This document shows, piece after piece, positions 51,353 to 61,800 of a stretch of DNA of 64,000 bases (within the stretch, counting starts at the first letter, position 1; the number at the start of each line of letters is the position of its first letter). The notes under the pieces were generated by a model. That model searched no databases. It was given only the letters and a program-made list of their open reading frames with translations, and was not told the origin of the DNA. The stretch is from Chitinophagales bacterium (lineage in GTDB: Bacteria > Bacteroidota > Bacteroidia > Chitinophagales > Saprospiraceae), in the NCBI GenBank assembly GCA_013299105.1, contig JAAFJY010000004.1:1-64000 (forward strand). Reading direction: 5' to 3'. Made by a program: the position numbers and the translations under genes.

Positions 51353-54300
51353 ATGAAAAAACACTTACTAGGGCTTTGCCTAGTACTGTGCGCTTTTATG
51401 GGTGCCTATGCCCAGCGCAGTATCAGTGGTAAGGTGACCGACAAAAACGGTGAAGCACTGATCGGAGCAAGCATCCTTGCAAAAGGAACGTCCTCTGGTA
51501 CAGTCACCAACGTAGATGGGACTTACACTTTGAATGTCCCTGAGTCGGCTTCCATCTTACAATTCAGCTACACGGGCTACACTGCCCAGGAAATTGCCCT
51601 TGGCGCTTCCAATTCCATTGACGTAACCTTGATCGAAAGCTCACAACAGTTGGGCGAGGTGGTAGTAACTGCTCAGGGTATTCGCCGGGAGAAGAAGGCT
51701 TTGGGTTACGCCGTTACGACAGTTAACGAAGACCTTATCCAAGACCGCCCACAAGCCGACGTAGGCCGTGTGCTTCAAGGCAAGGTACCAGGCGTAAACA
51801 TCACCTCTACTTCTGGGGTATCGGGTACGGGCACCAATATCACGATTCGTGGTTATACCTCCATCACTGGTTCGGTACAGCCATTGTTTGTAGTGGATGG
51901 GGTGCCTTTCAACTCCAGCACCAACTCTTCTGGTGGCTTTACAGGGGGTGGTCAGTCGGCTTCCAGTCGCTTTTTGGATTTGGACCCCAACAACATTGAG
52001 AGCATCAGTGTATTGAAGGGCTTGGCTGCAACTGTAACTTATGGTGACCAAGGCCGTAACGGGGTAATCCTTGTAACGACCAAGAGCGGTAGCCGCAAGA
52101 CACGTAAAGCAGAATTCCAATTGACTCAGTCTTTGTTCACCAACCAGGCGCATTTGCCTCGTTACCAGAACGACTATGTAGGTGGTTTTCAGCAGAACCT
52201 GGGTTACTTCTTCTCCAACTGGGGTCCTACCTTGGCTGAAGCAAGAGCTTATCCATCGCAGAACACCAACGCTGCGCTGAACCAGCACCCTTATGCATTC
52301 TTGACTACCAGTGGCGGTTTGCGTGCTGGCCAGGCGGACTATGTAGCTTCATTGGGGCAATACCAAATGCAGGTATTCCCCAACAACGTGAGCGATTTCT
52401 TCCGTACGGGCCGCATCAGCAACACTTCATTGGGAGCCACGGGTGGTAGCGACAATGTGAGCTACAACATTTCTGCAGGTTATGTGGATGAGCAAGGCTA
52501 TATCCCAGAAAACAACCTGAAGAAGTTGAACCTGAGCTTGGGTATGAATGCCAAGTTGAGCAAGAAGTTGTCAGTGGTAACTTCATTCAGCTACGCCAAT
52601 ACCGACCAGACCACTCCACCGCTGAACGCGGGTACGGGTAACAACACCCTTGGTGGTTTTCCTTCGGTTTTGGCCAACGTATTGTACACCCCACGTCAGG
52701 TGGACTTGAACAACTGGCCTTACCAGGACCCCGTTACCAAGGGCACAGTTTATTTCCGCAGTGGCAATGACATTCCGAACCCACGCTGGATCCTGAACAA
52801 CTACAAAACTTCGGATGTAGTTAACCGTTTCTTCTCAGCTACTTCTTTCAACTTTGAGTTGACGAAGAGTTTGAGCTTGTTGTACAAAGTAGGTTTGGAT
52901 ACCTATACCGAGCGCCAGGAAGGCCGCTTCAACAAAGGTGGTGTGGACCTCGTAACCGGGGCATACTTCACCCGCGACCTTCAAAACACCATTTGGGACA
53001 ACTCAGCGATCCTTTCTTACCAGGGCACCAAGCCTCTGCTGGGCAAGTTGAACCTTTCTGCTCGATTGGGTGCCAACGTGCGCAACGACATATTCAGCGG
53101 CTCGAACATCAGCAGCGACTTCCAGCTGGCCCGTGACCTGTTCCGCCACAATAACTTCATCAACAACGTAGCTGGTGACTTTATTGTTGAGCAGACCCGT
53201 ATGGGGGTATTTGGCGAGGTGACTGCTGATTACAACAGCTTCGTTTATTTGAACCTTGCTGGTAGAAATGACTGGACTTCTACTGTAGAACCAGAGAACC
53301 GTCGTATTTTCTATCCATCTGCTTCTTTGTCGTTCATTCCAACTTCAGCCTTCAAAGGCTTAGATGGTGGGTTCATGAACTTCCTCAAGCTTCGGGCAGG
53401 TGTGGGAACTTCTGCTGGTTTCCCCAACCCATACAACACGCGTAACGTGTTGGCACAGAATGCACGTGGTTGGTTGACTCCAGGTGGAGCTGCCATTCAA
53501 ACGCACGCTGTGGCTGATGCACTGGGTAACCCTAACCTCAAGCCAGAGTTGCACACCGAATATGAGGCTGGCATCGAAGCCAAGTTCTTCAATAACCGTA
53601 TTGGAGTTGATTTGACCGTTTATCGCCGTGATACCCGTGACCTGATTACCAACTCTCCATTGGACCCATCTACGGGTTACACCTCTACTACGATCAACTT
53701 GGGTAAGATTCGTAACCAAGGGGTTGAATTGGCATTGACTGCATCTGCGATTAAGACCGAGAAAATGGGTTGGGACTTGACCTTGACCTTCAACCGCAAC
53801 ACGCCAGAAGTATTGGATTTGGGTGGAACTTTGTCTGAAGTACAGATTAGTGGTTTTGGCGGTGGTTTGGGTAACTACGCCATCGTTGGTAAACCGTTCA
53901 ACATCATCAAAGGTACGGGCTACCGCCGCAATGAAAGTGGTCAATTGTTGGTGGATGCACAGGGCTATTTGCAATCAACTGCATCTCCGATCATCCTTGG
54001 TGATCCAAACCCAGCGTTCAACACCAGCTTGATCAGTGGGTTCAATTACAAGAACTTCTCTTTTGACTTCATGGTTACTTACCGCCACGGTGGTGCCATG
54101 TACAGCTCCACTGGTGGTGCTTTGATGGGTCGTGGATTGACTGAAGACACGGGCTTGAGCGCTGGTTATGACCGTGCACAAACGTTCATCTTTCCAGGCG
54201 TAAAGGCTGATGGTACACCCAACGACATCCAGGTGACTGCTGCCGATGTAGGCTTTAACAACCTTTATTTCTTTGGTGACGAAGGTCGTATCTGGGATGC

Positions 54301-54553
54301 TTCTACGATTCGTTTACAGGAGGTATCATTGACTTACTCTTTCCCTAAGAGTTTGATTTCCAAGACTCCGTTCAAGGGTATTTCTTTTGCAGTATCTGGC
54401 TCAAACCTTTGGTTCAAGGCTCTGAACATGCCAAAAGGTTTGAACTTTGACACCGACAACCTCGGCTTGGGTGTAGGCAACGGTTTGGGCTTTGAATTCT
54501 TGACTGGTCCTAGCGCCAGAAGAGTAGGCGGTACTCTTAAAATGACCTTCTAA
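51353..54553 (+). CDS. SusC/RagA-type TonB-dependent outer-membrane transporter, locus 1
   Basis: 1066 residues. The signal peptide (GLCLVLCAFMGAYAQ) is followed by a CarboxypepD_reg-like domain (SISGKVTDKNGEALIGASIL...FSYTGYTAQEI), the SusC signature QLGEVVVTAQGIRREKKALG, a plug domain (GVSGTGTNITIRGYTSI...PLFVVDGVPF) and a 22-strand barrel that ends ARRVGGTLKMTF. With the SusD partner it imports an oligomeric nutrient under TonB energy. No enzyme, sigma or anti-sigma gene is nearby, so the substrate cannot be inferred. First gene of a three-gene operon. Confidence 0.95.
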   Translation: MKKHLLGLCLVLCAFMGAYAQRSISGKVTDKNGEALIGASILAKGTSSGTVTNVDGTYTLNVPESASILQFSYTGYTAQEIALGASNSIDVTLIESSQQLGEVVVTAQGIRREKKALGYAVTTVNEDLIQDRPQADVGRVLQGKVPGVNITSTSGVSGTGTNITIRGYTSITGSVQPLFVVDGVPFNSSTNSSGGFTGGGQSASSRFLDLDPNNIESISVLKGLAATVTYGDQGRNGVILVTTKSGSRKTRKAEFQLTQSLFTNQAHLPRYQNDYVGGFQQNLGYFFSNWGPTLAEARAYPSQNTNAALNQHPYAFLTTSGGLRAGQADYVASLGQYQMQVFPNNVSDFFRTGRISNTSLGATGGSDNVSYNISAGYVDEQGYIPENNLKKLNLSLGMNAKLSKKLSVVTSFSYANTDQTTPPLNAGTGNNTLGGFPSVLANVLYTPRQVDLNNWPYQDPVTKGTVYFRSGNDIPNPRWILNNYKTSDVVNRFFSATSFNFELTKSLSLLYKVGLDTYTERQEGRFNKGGVDLVTGAYFTRDLQNTIWDNSAILSYQGTKPLLGKLNLSARLGANVRNDIFSGSNISSDFQLARDLFRHNNFINNVAGDFIVEQTRMGVFGEVTADYNSFVYLNLAGRNDWTSTVEPENRRIFYPSASLSFIPTSAFKGLDGGFMNFLKLRAGVGTSAGFPNPYNTRNVLAQNARGWLTPGGAAIQTHAVADALGNPNLKPELHTEYEAGIEAKFFNNRIGVDLTVYRRDTRDLITNSPLDPSTGYTSTTINLGKIRNQGVELALTASAIKTEKMGWDLTLTFNRNTPEVLDLGGTLSEVQISGFGGGLGNYAIVGKPFNIIKGTGYRRNESGQLLVDAQGYLQSTASPIILGDPNPAFNTSLISGFNYKNFSFDFMVTYRHGGAMYSSTGGALMGRGLTEDTGLSAGYDRAQTFIFPGVKADGTPNDIQVTAADVGFNNLYFFGDEGRIWDASTIRLQEVSLTYSFPKSLISKTPFKGISFAVSGSNLWFKALNMPKGLNFDTDNLGLGVGNGLGFEFLTGPSARRVGGTLKMTF

Positions 54554-54603
54554 TTTCAAAATGTGCTTTCAAAGTACTTTTTGATTTTTTAAAAAAACAA
54601 GCG

Positions 54604-56250
54604 ATGATTCGTAATATCAAGATACTTTCTTTGGTATTGGCAGTTTCTTTGTTTGCTTCCTGCGATTTGGATTTGCTCGACAACCCCAATGCAGTGAACG
54701 TGAACAACGCCGATGTCAATTTTATCCTCAGCCGCATTGAGTTGGCTTCAGCGGGGAACTTCAACAACTTCAGCGACCCAGGCATGCGCCTGACGCGGAT
54801 GTTGAACCAAGGTGCTGCCATTTATGACAACGCGGTAACTCCAGCCTTCACAGGTATGTGGTTTTCTTCTTACGCCGACATCATGTCTGACGTAAATGCA
54901 CTGATTCCACTGGCTGAAAAGGGAGAATTGTTTGTACATGCGGGTATTGCCCGCACTATCCGTGCATCGGTGTTGATGCGCTTGGTAGATGTGTACGGCG
55001 ACGTACCTTATTCTAAGGCTTTGGATCCCAACGAGTTCAACCCAACTGTTGACCCAGGTGCGGATGTATATGCAGCTGCACTGGCTGATTTGAACAAAGC
55101 GATTGAAAACTTCAACGCCAAGTCCAAGTCTGGTGCTACTGGAGACCTGTTCTATGGAGGCAGTACAGATAGTTGGATTCGTTTGGCCAATACCCTCAAG
55201 CTGAAGCACCAATTGAACTTGCGTTTGGTAAATAAAGGTGGTGCTACTTCTTCGATCAACGCCTTGATTGCTGAAAACAAGTTGATTTCTACGGCTGCGC
55301 AGAACTTCACTTTCAAGTATGGTTCTAACCTGTCAAACCCTGATACCCGTCATCCACGTTACCAAGGACAATACAGCCCAACAGGCGGTGGCGACTACCA
55401 GTCGAACAGCTACATGGCGGCCCTGTACAGTGCCAAAGGCTTCCAGGATCCACGTATCCGCTACTACTTCTACCGCCAAACGGTGAAGAACCCGACGGAC
55501 GTGAACCAATTGCGTTGCATCACCAACCAGAAGCCTGCGCACTATGGTGAAAACGATGTATTCTGTTTGCCAACTACCGTAGGCTACTGGGGTCGTGACC
55601 ACTTGAGCAACGAAGGTATTCCACCCGATGGTTTGTTGCGTACTGCTTGGGGCTTGTACCCTGCTGGTGGTTTGTATGACAACGACGCTGGTGTGCCCGT
55701 TTCATTGGGTGCAGGTGGAGGAGGTGCAGGTATTCACCCCATCATGATGCGTTCTTTCGTTGATTTCATGTTGGCAGAATCCGCCCTGACCTTGGGCACC
55801 ACTGGCGACGCACGTGCGTTGTTGAAAAGTGGCATTGAAAAGTCGATGGCTGATGTACGCAGCTTGGCACTTGGAACCACTGAGTCAAGCAAAATTAGTG
55901 CTTTCGAAACCAGCAAGTCGATTGTGTGGGCGGATGAAGTAACCAAGTACGTAAACAAAGTATTGGCCGACTATGACGCTGCTGCTGACAATGACGCCAA
56001 GTTGAACATCGTAGCTACCGAGTACTGGCTTGCTTTGCATGGCAACGGGATTGAAGCTTACAACTTGTACCGCAGAACGGGTAAGCCTGCCCTGCAACAA
56101 CCTGGCTTGGACCCCAACGTTGGTGCTTTTGTACGCTCTTTCTATTATCCAGTGAGCTACATCACTGCCAACAAGAATGCCAAGCAAAAGAGCAACATGT
56201 CGGTACAGGTATTCTGGGACACCAACCCAGCCAACAACTTTATTCGCTAA
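54604..56250 (+). CDS. SusD/RagB-type surface lipoprotein, locus 1 (SusD-like 2 type)
   Basis: 548 residues. Lipoprotein signal SLVLAVSLFASCDLDLLDNPNA. Helical TPR-like framework typical of SusD: NFILSRIELASAGNFNN, VLMRLVDVYGDVPYSKALDP, SWIRLANTLKLKHQLNLRLVN, and the C-terminal TEYWLALHGNGIEAYNLYRRTG that matches the SusD-like_2 subgroup common in peptide- or varied-substrate systems. It caps the SusC barrel and binds substrate. 50 bases after SusC. Confidence 0.93.
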   Translation: MIRNIKILSLVLAVSLFASCDLDLLDNPNAVNVNNADVNFILSRIELASAGNFNNFSDPGMRLTRMLNQGAAIYDNAVTPAFTGMWFSSYADIMSDVNALIPLAEKGELFVHAGIARTIRASVLMRLVDVYGDVPYSKALDPNEFNPTVDPGADVYAAALADLNKAIENFNAKSKSGATGDLFYGGSTDSWIRLANTLKLKHQLNLRLVNKGGATSSINALIAENKLISTAAQNFTFKYGSNLSNPDTRHPRYQGQYSPTGGGDYQSNSYMAALYSAKGFQDPRIRYYFYRQTVKNPTDVNQLRCITNQKPAHYGENDVFCLPTTVGYWGRDHLSNEGIPPDGLLRTAWGLYPAGGLYDNDAGVPVSLGAGGGGAGIHPIMMRSFVDFMLAESALTLGTTGDARALLKSGIEKSMADVRSLALGTTESSKISAFETSKSIVWADEVTKYVNKVLADYDAAADNDAKLNIVATEYWLALHGNGIEAYNLYRRTGKPALQQPGLDPNVGAFVRSFYYPVSYITANKNAKQKSNMSVQVFWDTNPANNFIR

Positions 56251-56282
56251 ACTGAATGGACTGGTAAGTGAATCAGTCTAAA

Positions 56283-56858
56283 ATGAAAGTCAACATGAAA
56301 AACATCATAAAATTTGTTTGCTTGTTTGCGGTTATTGCGTTCAGTTCCTGCGAAACGGAAATGATCGAAAGACTGGACGAGTTCAACTTTGAGCAAGGTG
56401 GTTACATGCGTACGGTTACGCCTTTGACCAACGTGTTCACGGTAAGCAAAGCCAACATGACGGGCACCAAAATGGAAATCCTAGCGGAAGCCGTTACCCC
56501 TGATTTTGGCGCTTTATTTTCTACTTATGACTTGGTGATCCGCTATGTGGATGCTACGCCAACCAATGGCAATGCTAGCAAAGCAGATGCTACTTTCAAG
56601 TCATATGCTGCATCTGCCTATGCCAAAGATCCTACTACGGGATATCCTCGTGCAACGATCTCGATCACTGGCAAGGAAATGCAAGATGCCCTGAAGCTGG
56701 CTGATGCAGACGTTAGTAGCGGTGACCGCTTCGAAATCCGTGCGACCATGCGCCTGACCAATGGCAAAGCTTTCAATGCCAATAATACAGGAGTAAACAT
56801 CACGGGTGGAGCATTCTACAGCTCACCATTTTTTTACCGTATTAACGTAGGGAATTAA
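56283..56858 (+). CDS. small lipoprotein of the SusCD operon
   Basis: 191 residues from the ATG at 56283; GTG 56268 and ATG 56295 are alternatives. The lipoprotein signal is FVCLFAVIAFSSCETE. The mature part is beta-rich: TNVFTVSKANMTGTKMEILAEAV, FEIRATMRLTNGKAFNANNTG and the ending GGAFYSSPFFYRINVGN. Proteins of this kind often follow SusCD in Bacteroidota and probably add a surface binding domain. 32 bases after SusD; a terminator follows. Confidence 0.75.
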   Translation: MKVNMKNIIKFVCLFAVIAFSSCETEMIERLDEFNFEQGGYMRTVTPLTNVFTVSKANMTGTKMEILAEAVTPDFGALFSTYDLVIRYVDATPTNGNASKADATFKSYAASAYAKDPTTGYPRATISITGKEMQDALKLADADVSSGDRFEIRATMRLTNGKAFNANNTGVNITGGAFYSSPFFYRINVGN

Positions 56859-56896
56859 CATTTGACAGTTAATTCACGGTAAATAAACATTTCTAG

Positions 56897-56936
56897 GGCG
56901 GGACGTTTGGAAAAACGTTCCGCCTTAGTATTTTTG
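56897..56936 (+). terminator. terminator of SusCD locus 1
   Basis: ggcgggacgttt and its complement aaacgttccgcc form a 12-bp stem, followed by tagtattttt. Confidence 0.8.
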
Positions 56937-57237
56937 TCGGGTTCTACGAAGCAAACAAACACATCACATTAGTCATTCTACATCAACATCGCCAAGATTT
57001 TTGACAATCCCCCTACGCCTCGTATTTGGTCACACTATGCCGCCTTTTGTCAGTTTACTTGCAAATTGTGACAAAGCAACCCAGTACCAAGCAGCGATAA
57101 CAATGTTCACATTCGTTATATTTGCTGCTCGTTTATCAGATCGGCACCTTTCGTATAATCTCACTGCTCTCATTTTTCCCGTGAACGAATAAAATTTTGT
57201 CTTGCCTTTCCAAAAAAGGTGTGGATGCACATTTGCA

Positions 57238-57268
57238 TTGTAACCAAGCTGGAAAACAAGTATATTGT
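57238..57268 (+). promoter_or_regulatory. possible promoter of the second SusCD locus
   Basis: TTG at 57238-57240 and TATATTGT at 57261-57268 with 20 bases between; one or two mismatches to TAnnTTTG. The ATG at 57307 is 38 bases on. Confidence 0.3.
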
Positions 57269-57306
57269 TAGGATTTTCTGACCAAATTCATAAAACAGAG
57301 TTAAGT

Positions 57307-60300
57307 ATGAAACAACACTTACTCACCTTGGCGTTGGTGCTCTTTGGAGCGACGTTGGGCCTTGCCCAGCGTACCATCAGCGGTAAGGTCACAGCCGAAA
57401 ATGGCGAACCCCTGATTGGGGCTAGCGTAGTAGCAAAAGGTAGCACTGCGGGTGCTTCTACGGACTTAGATGGCTCATTTAGCCTGACAATTCCAGCCAA
57501 TGCTACCATCCTTGAAGTATCTTACACGGGCTTTGCCTCCACTGAAGTGACCATTGGCACAAGCAACGTGATTGATGTGACTTTGCGCGAGTCAATTACC
57601 CAGCTCTCTGAAGCTGTGGTGACAGGTTATGGTGCATCTCAAATCAAGCGCACCCTCACGGGGAATATCGCTAAATTGAAAGGCGAGGAGATCCAGAGCC
57701 TACCCGTACCAAGTATCGAACAAGGTCTCCAAGGCCGTACTGCTGGGGTTTTTGTGGAAGCTACGAACGGTAAACCCGGCGGCGCGATCCGGGTACGAGT
57801 GCGCGGTGCTTCTTCGATCAGCGCCAGCAGCCAACCTTTGTATGTAATTGACGGTATTCCGATCACCGTAACTTCGCAAAACCAAAATGGGGCTCCATTG
57901 AACCCCCTGGCCGACTTGAACTTCAACGACGTGGAGTCGATTGAGGTGCTGAAAGACGCTTCTGCTGGGGCCATTTATGGGGCACGTGCAGCCAACGGGG
58001 TGGTTTTGATCACCACCAAAAAAGGCAAATCGGGCCGTACCAATCTCGAATTCGACGTTCAGCGTGGGGTAGGCCAGGCTTCTGGTTACCGCGAGTTTTT
58101 GAACAGCGCACAGTTTATCCAGTATTTCACGGAAGCTGCCAATAACTCTGATGCCTTGGATGGTGTTGCACAAAATGATCCAGACTCATGGACTACCTTT
58201 GTAAAAAGGCGTTTTGTACGTTATTCGGGTTATGCCGATTACACCAAGGGTGAAATTGAGACGGACTGGCAAGACGAAGCCTTCCGCTCCGCCAACTCTA
58301 CCCAGGCTTCTTTGTCGGCCAGTGGTGGCAATGATCGCACCCGCTTCTTTGCCAGTGCAGCGTTGAGTGATCAAGAAGGTATTCTGGTGGGCAACGCATT
58401 CCAACGTTTGAGCACCCGCTTGAACTTGACCCAAAAAGCCAGCGAGCGTTTGAGCTTTGGCTTGAACATGGCTTTATCGCGTACCTATACCAACCAAGTA
58501 CCCGACGACAACGCGTTCTCTACGCCGTTGCAGTTGGTGGCTTTGGCCCCTATCACGCCAGTACGTGACCAGACTGGCCGCTTGTACGACCGCCCGACTA
58601 CGACCTATTACAATGGTTTGATCGACTTGGAAGATGCTCGCCGTGATGTGATCTCCTTCCGTACCTTGGCCAATGCGTCGGCCAATTACCAAATCGTGAA
58701 AAACTTGGTTTTGACCGGAGAAGTAGGCGCAGATGTGTACAACGTGCGCGATAACCTCTTTGCCAGCCGCCGCACTTTCGCAGGTCAAGGCACCAACGGT
58801 ACAGGTAACTCCTTGTATGGCCAAGTGGTGAACATCAATACCAAGGCTTACCTTAACTACAATGGTAAAATCAGTGAGCGCCAAAACTTGGGCTTTACAG
58901 CCGGAACGGAATTCCAGCGCTCACGCAACGACCAAACCAGCGTCACGGGTAATGAATTTCCCGTTGACGATTTGAAGACCTTGGCCAGCTCCGCAAAAAT
59001 TACTGCGGGTAGTTCAACCGTCACGGAATTCTCGTTCTTGTCTTACTTTGGCCGCATCAACTACGATTTTGACCGTAAATACCTGTTGACTTTGAGTGGC
59101 CGCGTGGACGGTTCTAGCCGTTTTGGCGCCAACAACCGTTTTGGCTTCTTCCCCGCTGCTTCTGCTGGTTGGGTGCTGTCGGAAGAAGGTTTCTTGGAAA
59201 ATGGTCCATTTAGCTTCCTGAAGTTACGTGGTAGCTATGGTTTGACGGGTAATGCTGAAATTGGCAATTTCCAACAGTTGGGTCTTTTGGGCTCTGCTGC
59301 TTACAACGCTGTATCTGGTTTGGCTCCAACTCAAATCGCCAATGACAACTTGCAGTGGGAAAAAACGGGACAATTGGACATCGGCATTGACTTCGCGATC
59401 TTGAACGACCGCATCAGTGGCGAAATCGACTACTACAACAAGAATACTTATGATTTGCTCTTGAACGTACCCGTTCCTGGTACCACAGGGTTTCAAACCC
59501 AAACCCAAAACGTCGGTCGGGTTGAAAACCGTGGTTTTGAATTCGTGTTGAATGGTCGTATCCTCGATGGAGGCTTCAAATGGAACACCGCTTTGAACCT
59601 GGCCTTCAATCGAAATGAGGTAAAAGAATTGGCACCTGGTCAAGATATTGTGGATCCAGGAAGTGCTCGTCTGATGAATGTTGTTCGCATCGGAGCTCCA
59701 TTGGGGGTTTTCTACGGTGCAGAATATGCAGGTGTTGACCCAGCGAATGGTGATGCCCTCTGGTACCTGAACAAGCCAGGAGAAGAACGCAAAACCACCA
59801 ACGACTTCAACGATGCCCAGTACATTGAATTGGGTAGCCCACAGCCCACAGTGATCGGCGGTATCACCAATACCTTTAGCTTTAAAGGCTTGGAGTTAAG
59901 CGTGACCTTCCAAGGTGTTGGTGGCAACTCAATACACAACGGTGGTGGCGAATTCATGTCGGCGAACGCCAACTGGTTCGATAACCAAACGACCGATCAA
60001 TTGGCCGCTTGGAAAAAACCAGGCGACATTACGATGGTACCACAGGCTCGCTTGGGTTACGTCAACGGCAACCAGTCTCGTTCCAGCCGTTATTTGGAAA
60101 ATGGTGATTACATCCGTTTGCGTACTGCAATTTTGTCTTACCAATTGCCAGCCAGGACTTTGGAGAAATTGAAGTTGAGCAAGATGCGCATTTACCTGAC
60201 GGGACAAAACTTGCTGAAATTCACCAAATACACTGGATGGGATCCTGAAGTAACCACCGATGCTTTTGCGACAAACATCGTTGCTGGGGTGGATTTTTAT

Positions 60301-60351
60301 GCTGCTCCTCAGCCACGTACCGTAGTATTAGGTGCAACAATTGGATTCTAA
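57307..60351 (+). CDS. SusC/RagA-type TonB-dependent outer-membrane transporter, locus 2
   Basis: 1014 residues from the ATG at 57307; the frame opens at 57265 before the signal peptide (LLTLALVLFGATLGLAQ). Same layout as locus 1: CarboxypepD_reg domain (TISGKVTAENGEPLIGASVV), signature QLSEAVVTGYGASQIKRTLTG, plug (GGAIRVRVRGASSISASSQP, LYVIDGIPI) and barrel with a C-terminal aromatic residue (VVLGATIGF). Sequence is well diverged from the SusC of locus 1 beyond the N-terminal domains, so a different substrate is likely. Confidence 0.95.
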   Translation: MKQHLLTLALVLFGATLGLAQRTISGKVTAENGEPLIGASVVAKGSTAGASTDLDGSFSLTIPANATILEVSYTGFASTEVTIGTSNVIDVTLRESITQLSEAVVTGYGASQIKRTLTGNIAKLKGEEIQSLPVPSIEQGLQGRTAGVFVEATNGKPGGAIRVRVRGASSISASSQPLYVIDGIPITVTSQNQNGAPLNPLADLNFNDVESIEVLKDASAGAIYGARAANGVVLITTKKGKSGRTNLEFDVQRGVGQASGYREFLNSAQFIQYFTEAANNSDALDGVAQNDPDSWTTFVKRRFVRYSGYADYTKGEIETDWQDEAFRSANSTQASLSASGGNDRTRFFASAALSDQEGILVGNAFQRLSTRLNLTQKASERLSFGLNMALSRTYTNQVPDDNAFSTPLQLVALAPITPVRDQTGRLYDRPTTTYYNGLIDLEDARRDVISFRTLANASANYQIVKNLVLTGEVGADVYNVRDNLFASRRTFAGQGTNGTGNSLYGQVVNINTKAYLNYNGKISERQNLGFTAGTEFQRSRNDQTSVTGNEFPVDDLKTLASSAKITAGSSTVTEFSFLSYFGRINYDFDRKYLLTLSGRVDGSSRFGANNRFGFFPAASAGWVLSEEGFLENGPFSFLKLRGSYGLTGNAEIGNFQQLGLLGSAAYNAVSGLAPTQIANDNLQWEKTGQLDIGIDFAILNDRISGEIDYYNKNTYDLLLNVPVPGTTGFQTQTQNVGRVENRGFEFVLNGRILDGGFKWNTALNLAFNRNEVKELAPGQDIVDPGSARLMNVVRIGAPLGVFYGAEYAGVDPANGDALWYLNKPGEERKTTNDFNDAQYIELGSPQPTVIGGITNTFSFKGLELSVTFQGVGGNSIHNGGGEFMSANANWFDNQTTDQLAAWKKPGDITMVPQARLGYVNGNQSRSSRYLENGDYIRLRTAILSYQLPARTLEKLKLSKMRIYLTGQNLLKFTKYTGWDPEVTTDAFATNIVAGVDFYAAPQPRTVVLGATIGF

Positions 60352-60397
60352 ACGGACCTGTCCTCGGTTCTTTTACCAAGCCATTAATGTAAATAAC

Positions 60398-61738
60398 ATG
60401 AAGTCAAATAAAATATTCTACTTGGTTCTGATGCTGGCTTTGTATTTGAGTGCCTGCCACGACCAACTGGAACTCAAACCATTTCAAAGCATTGACGATG
60501 CCCAGGCTTCCGCCAACGAGAGCAACGTCAAAGCAATTCTCACTGGGGCTTACGATGCCTTGGCGGATGGTGATGTATTGGGCGGCAACGCCCTGCGCAA
60601 TGCTGAACTACAAGCAGGCGAAGGTGAAATCTTGTGGGTCGGTACCTTCTTTGATCCCCGCGAGATTTTCAACAAAACCATGCAAACAGCCAACAACGAT
60701 GCTACTCAATTGTGGTTAGATGGCTTCAATACCATCAACTCTGCTAATAACGTGCTGGCAGCTTTGGACGTAGTTGCTGAAAAAGACCGTAAAACAGTTG
60801 GTGGAGAAGCACTTTTTATCCGTGCAATCACCAACTTTGAACTGATCCGCTTCTTCGGTAAACCATATGTTGCTGGGCAGCCCAACGCGCAGTTGGGTAT
60901 TCCGCTTATTACCACACCTACTCGTGGTATCAACGATGCAAGTAAGGTAAGCCGCAGCACAGTTGAGCAGGTTTATGCAGCCATCATCGCCGATCTATTG
61001 AAGGCAGAAACTGACTTGCCACAAACCAATTCTTGGAGAGCCAGCAGCTTGGCTGCTTCGGCTTTGTTGTCAAGAGTTTATCTTCAGCAAGGCGATTATG
61101 CCAAGGCGCGTGATGCTGCTAGCAAAGTGATCGCTTCTGCAAAATTCACCTTGTTGGCCGATTATGAAGATGTGTTTAACCGGGATGCCAACTCAAGTGA
61201 GGACATCTTCGCCATCCAGTTGACCGACCAGGATGGGGTGAACAACATGAACACCTTCTTCTCGATCCCCGACTTCGGTGGCCGCGACGGCGACATTGAA
61301 ATCCTGGATGGTCACTTGAACCTGTACCCTGCCGGGGACAAGCGCAAAGACCTTTTCTTTGATGGTAACGCTGCGATGCGATCTGGCAAATGGAACAACC
61401 AGTTTGGTAACGTAGGCATCATCCGTTTGGCGGAAATGTACCTGATCCGTGCAGAGTGTAATGCCCGTTTGAATACCAGCACTGGTGCAACCGCAGTGGC
61501 TGATTACAACCGCACCCGTATCCGTGCTGGTTTGGCTGCTGCTACCACGGTGACTGTTGACCAAATCCTGTTGGAGCGCCGCCTGGAATTAGCCCACGAA
61601 GGTTTCCGCGTACACGACCTGAAGCGTACCAAGCAAAAAGTTGGCAACTTCAACTTCGATGCGGATAAGTTGGTTTTCCCGATTCCATTCCGGGAAATCG
61701 AAGCCAATAGCAACTTGCAGCAGAATCCTGGGTATTAA
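60398..61738 (+). CDS. SusD/RagB-type surface lipoprotein, locus 2
   Basis: 446 residues from the ATG at 60398; an overlapping earlier frame start (60332) is inside SusC. Lipoprotein signal LVLMLALYLSACHDQLELKPFQ. Typical RagB/SusD features: AILTGAYDALADGDVLGGNALRNAEL, AEKDRKTVGGEALFIRAITNFELIRFFG, AASALLSRVYLQQGDYAKARDAASKVI and the C-terminal LLERRLELAHEGFRVHDLKR. It is compact for the family. Partner of the SusC 46 bases upstream; a terminator follows. Confidence 0.94.
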   Translation: MKSNKIFYLVLMLALYLSACHDQLELKPFQSIDDAQASANESNVKAILTGAYDALADGDVLGGNALRNAELQAGEGEILWVGTFFDPREIFNKTMQTANNDATQLWLDGFNTINSANNVLAALDVVAEKDRKTVGGEALFIRAITNFELIRFFGKPYVAGQPNAQLGIPLITTPTRGINDASKVSRSTVEQVYAAIIADLLKAETDLPQTNSWRASSLAASALLSRVYLQQGDYAKARDAASKVIASAKFTLLADYEDVFNRDANSSEDIFAIQLTDQDGVNNMNTFFSIPDFGGRDGDIEILDGHLNLYPAGDKRKDLFFDGNAAMRSGKWNNQFGNVGIIRLAEMYLIRAECNARLNTSTGATAVADYNRTRIRAGLAAATTVTVDQILLERRLELAHEGFRVHDLKRTKQKVGNFNFDADKLVFPIPFREIEANSNLQQNPGY

Positions 61739-61766
61739 TCCAGCAACTGTTGTAATACTTTGAAAG

Positions 61767-61800
61767 AGGGCTGTTCTCACATACGAGGGCAGCCCTTTTC
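61767..61800 (+). terminator. terminator of SusCD locus 2
   Basis: agggctg and cagccct form a stem with a 15-16-base loop, followed by tttt and a T-rich stretch. Confidence 0.7.

Larger units (their letters stand above)
56859..57306. other. intergenic region between the two SusCD loci
   Basis: 448 bases: the terminator at 56897-56936, AT-rich sequence without a gene, and the possible promoter of locus 2 at 57238-57268. Confidence 0.5.

Noticed and set aside
57001-57192. Short frame between the SusCD loci
   Set aside because: No homology pattern, and it would overlap the likely regulatory region of locus 2.
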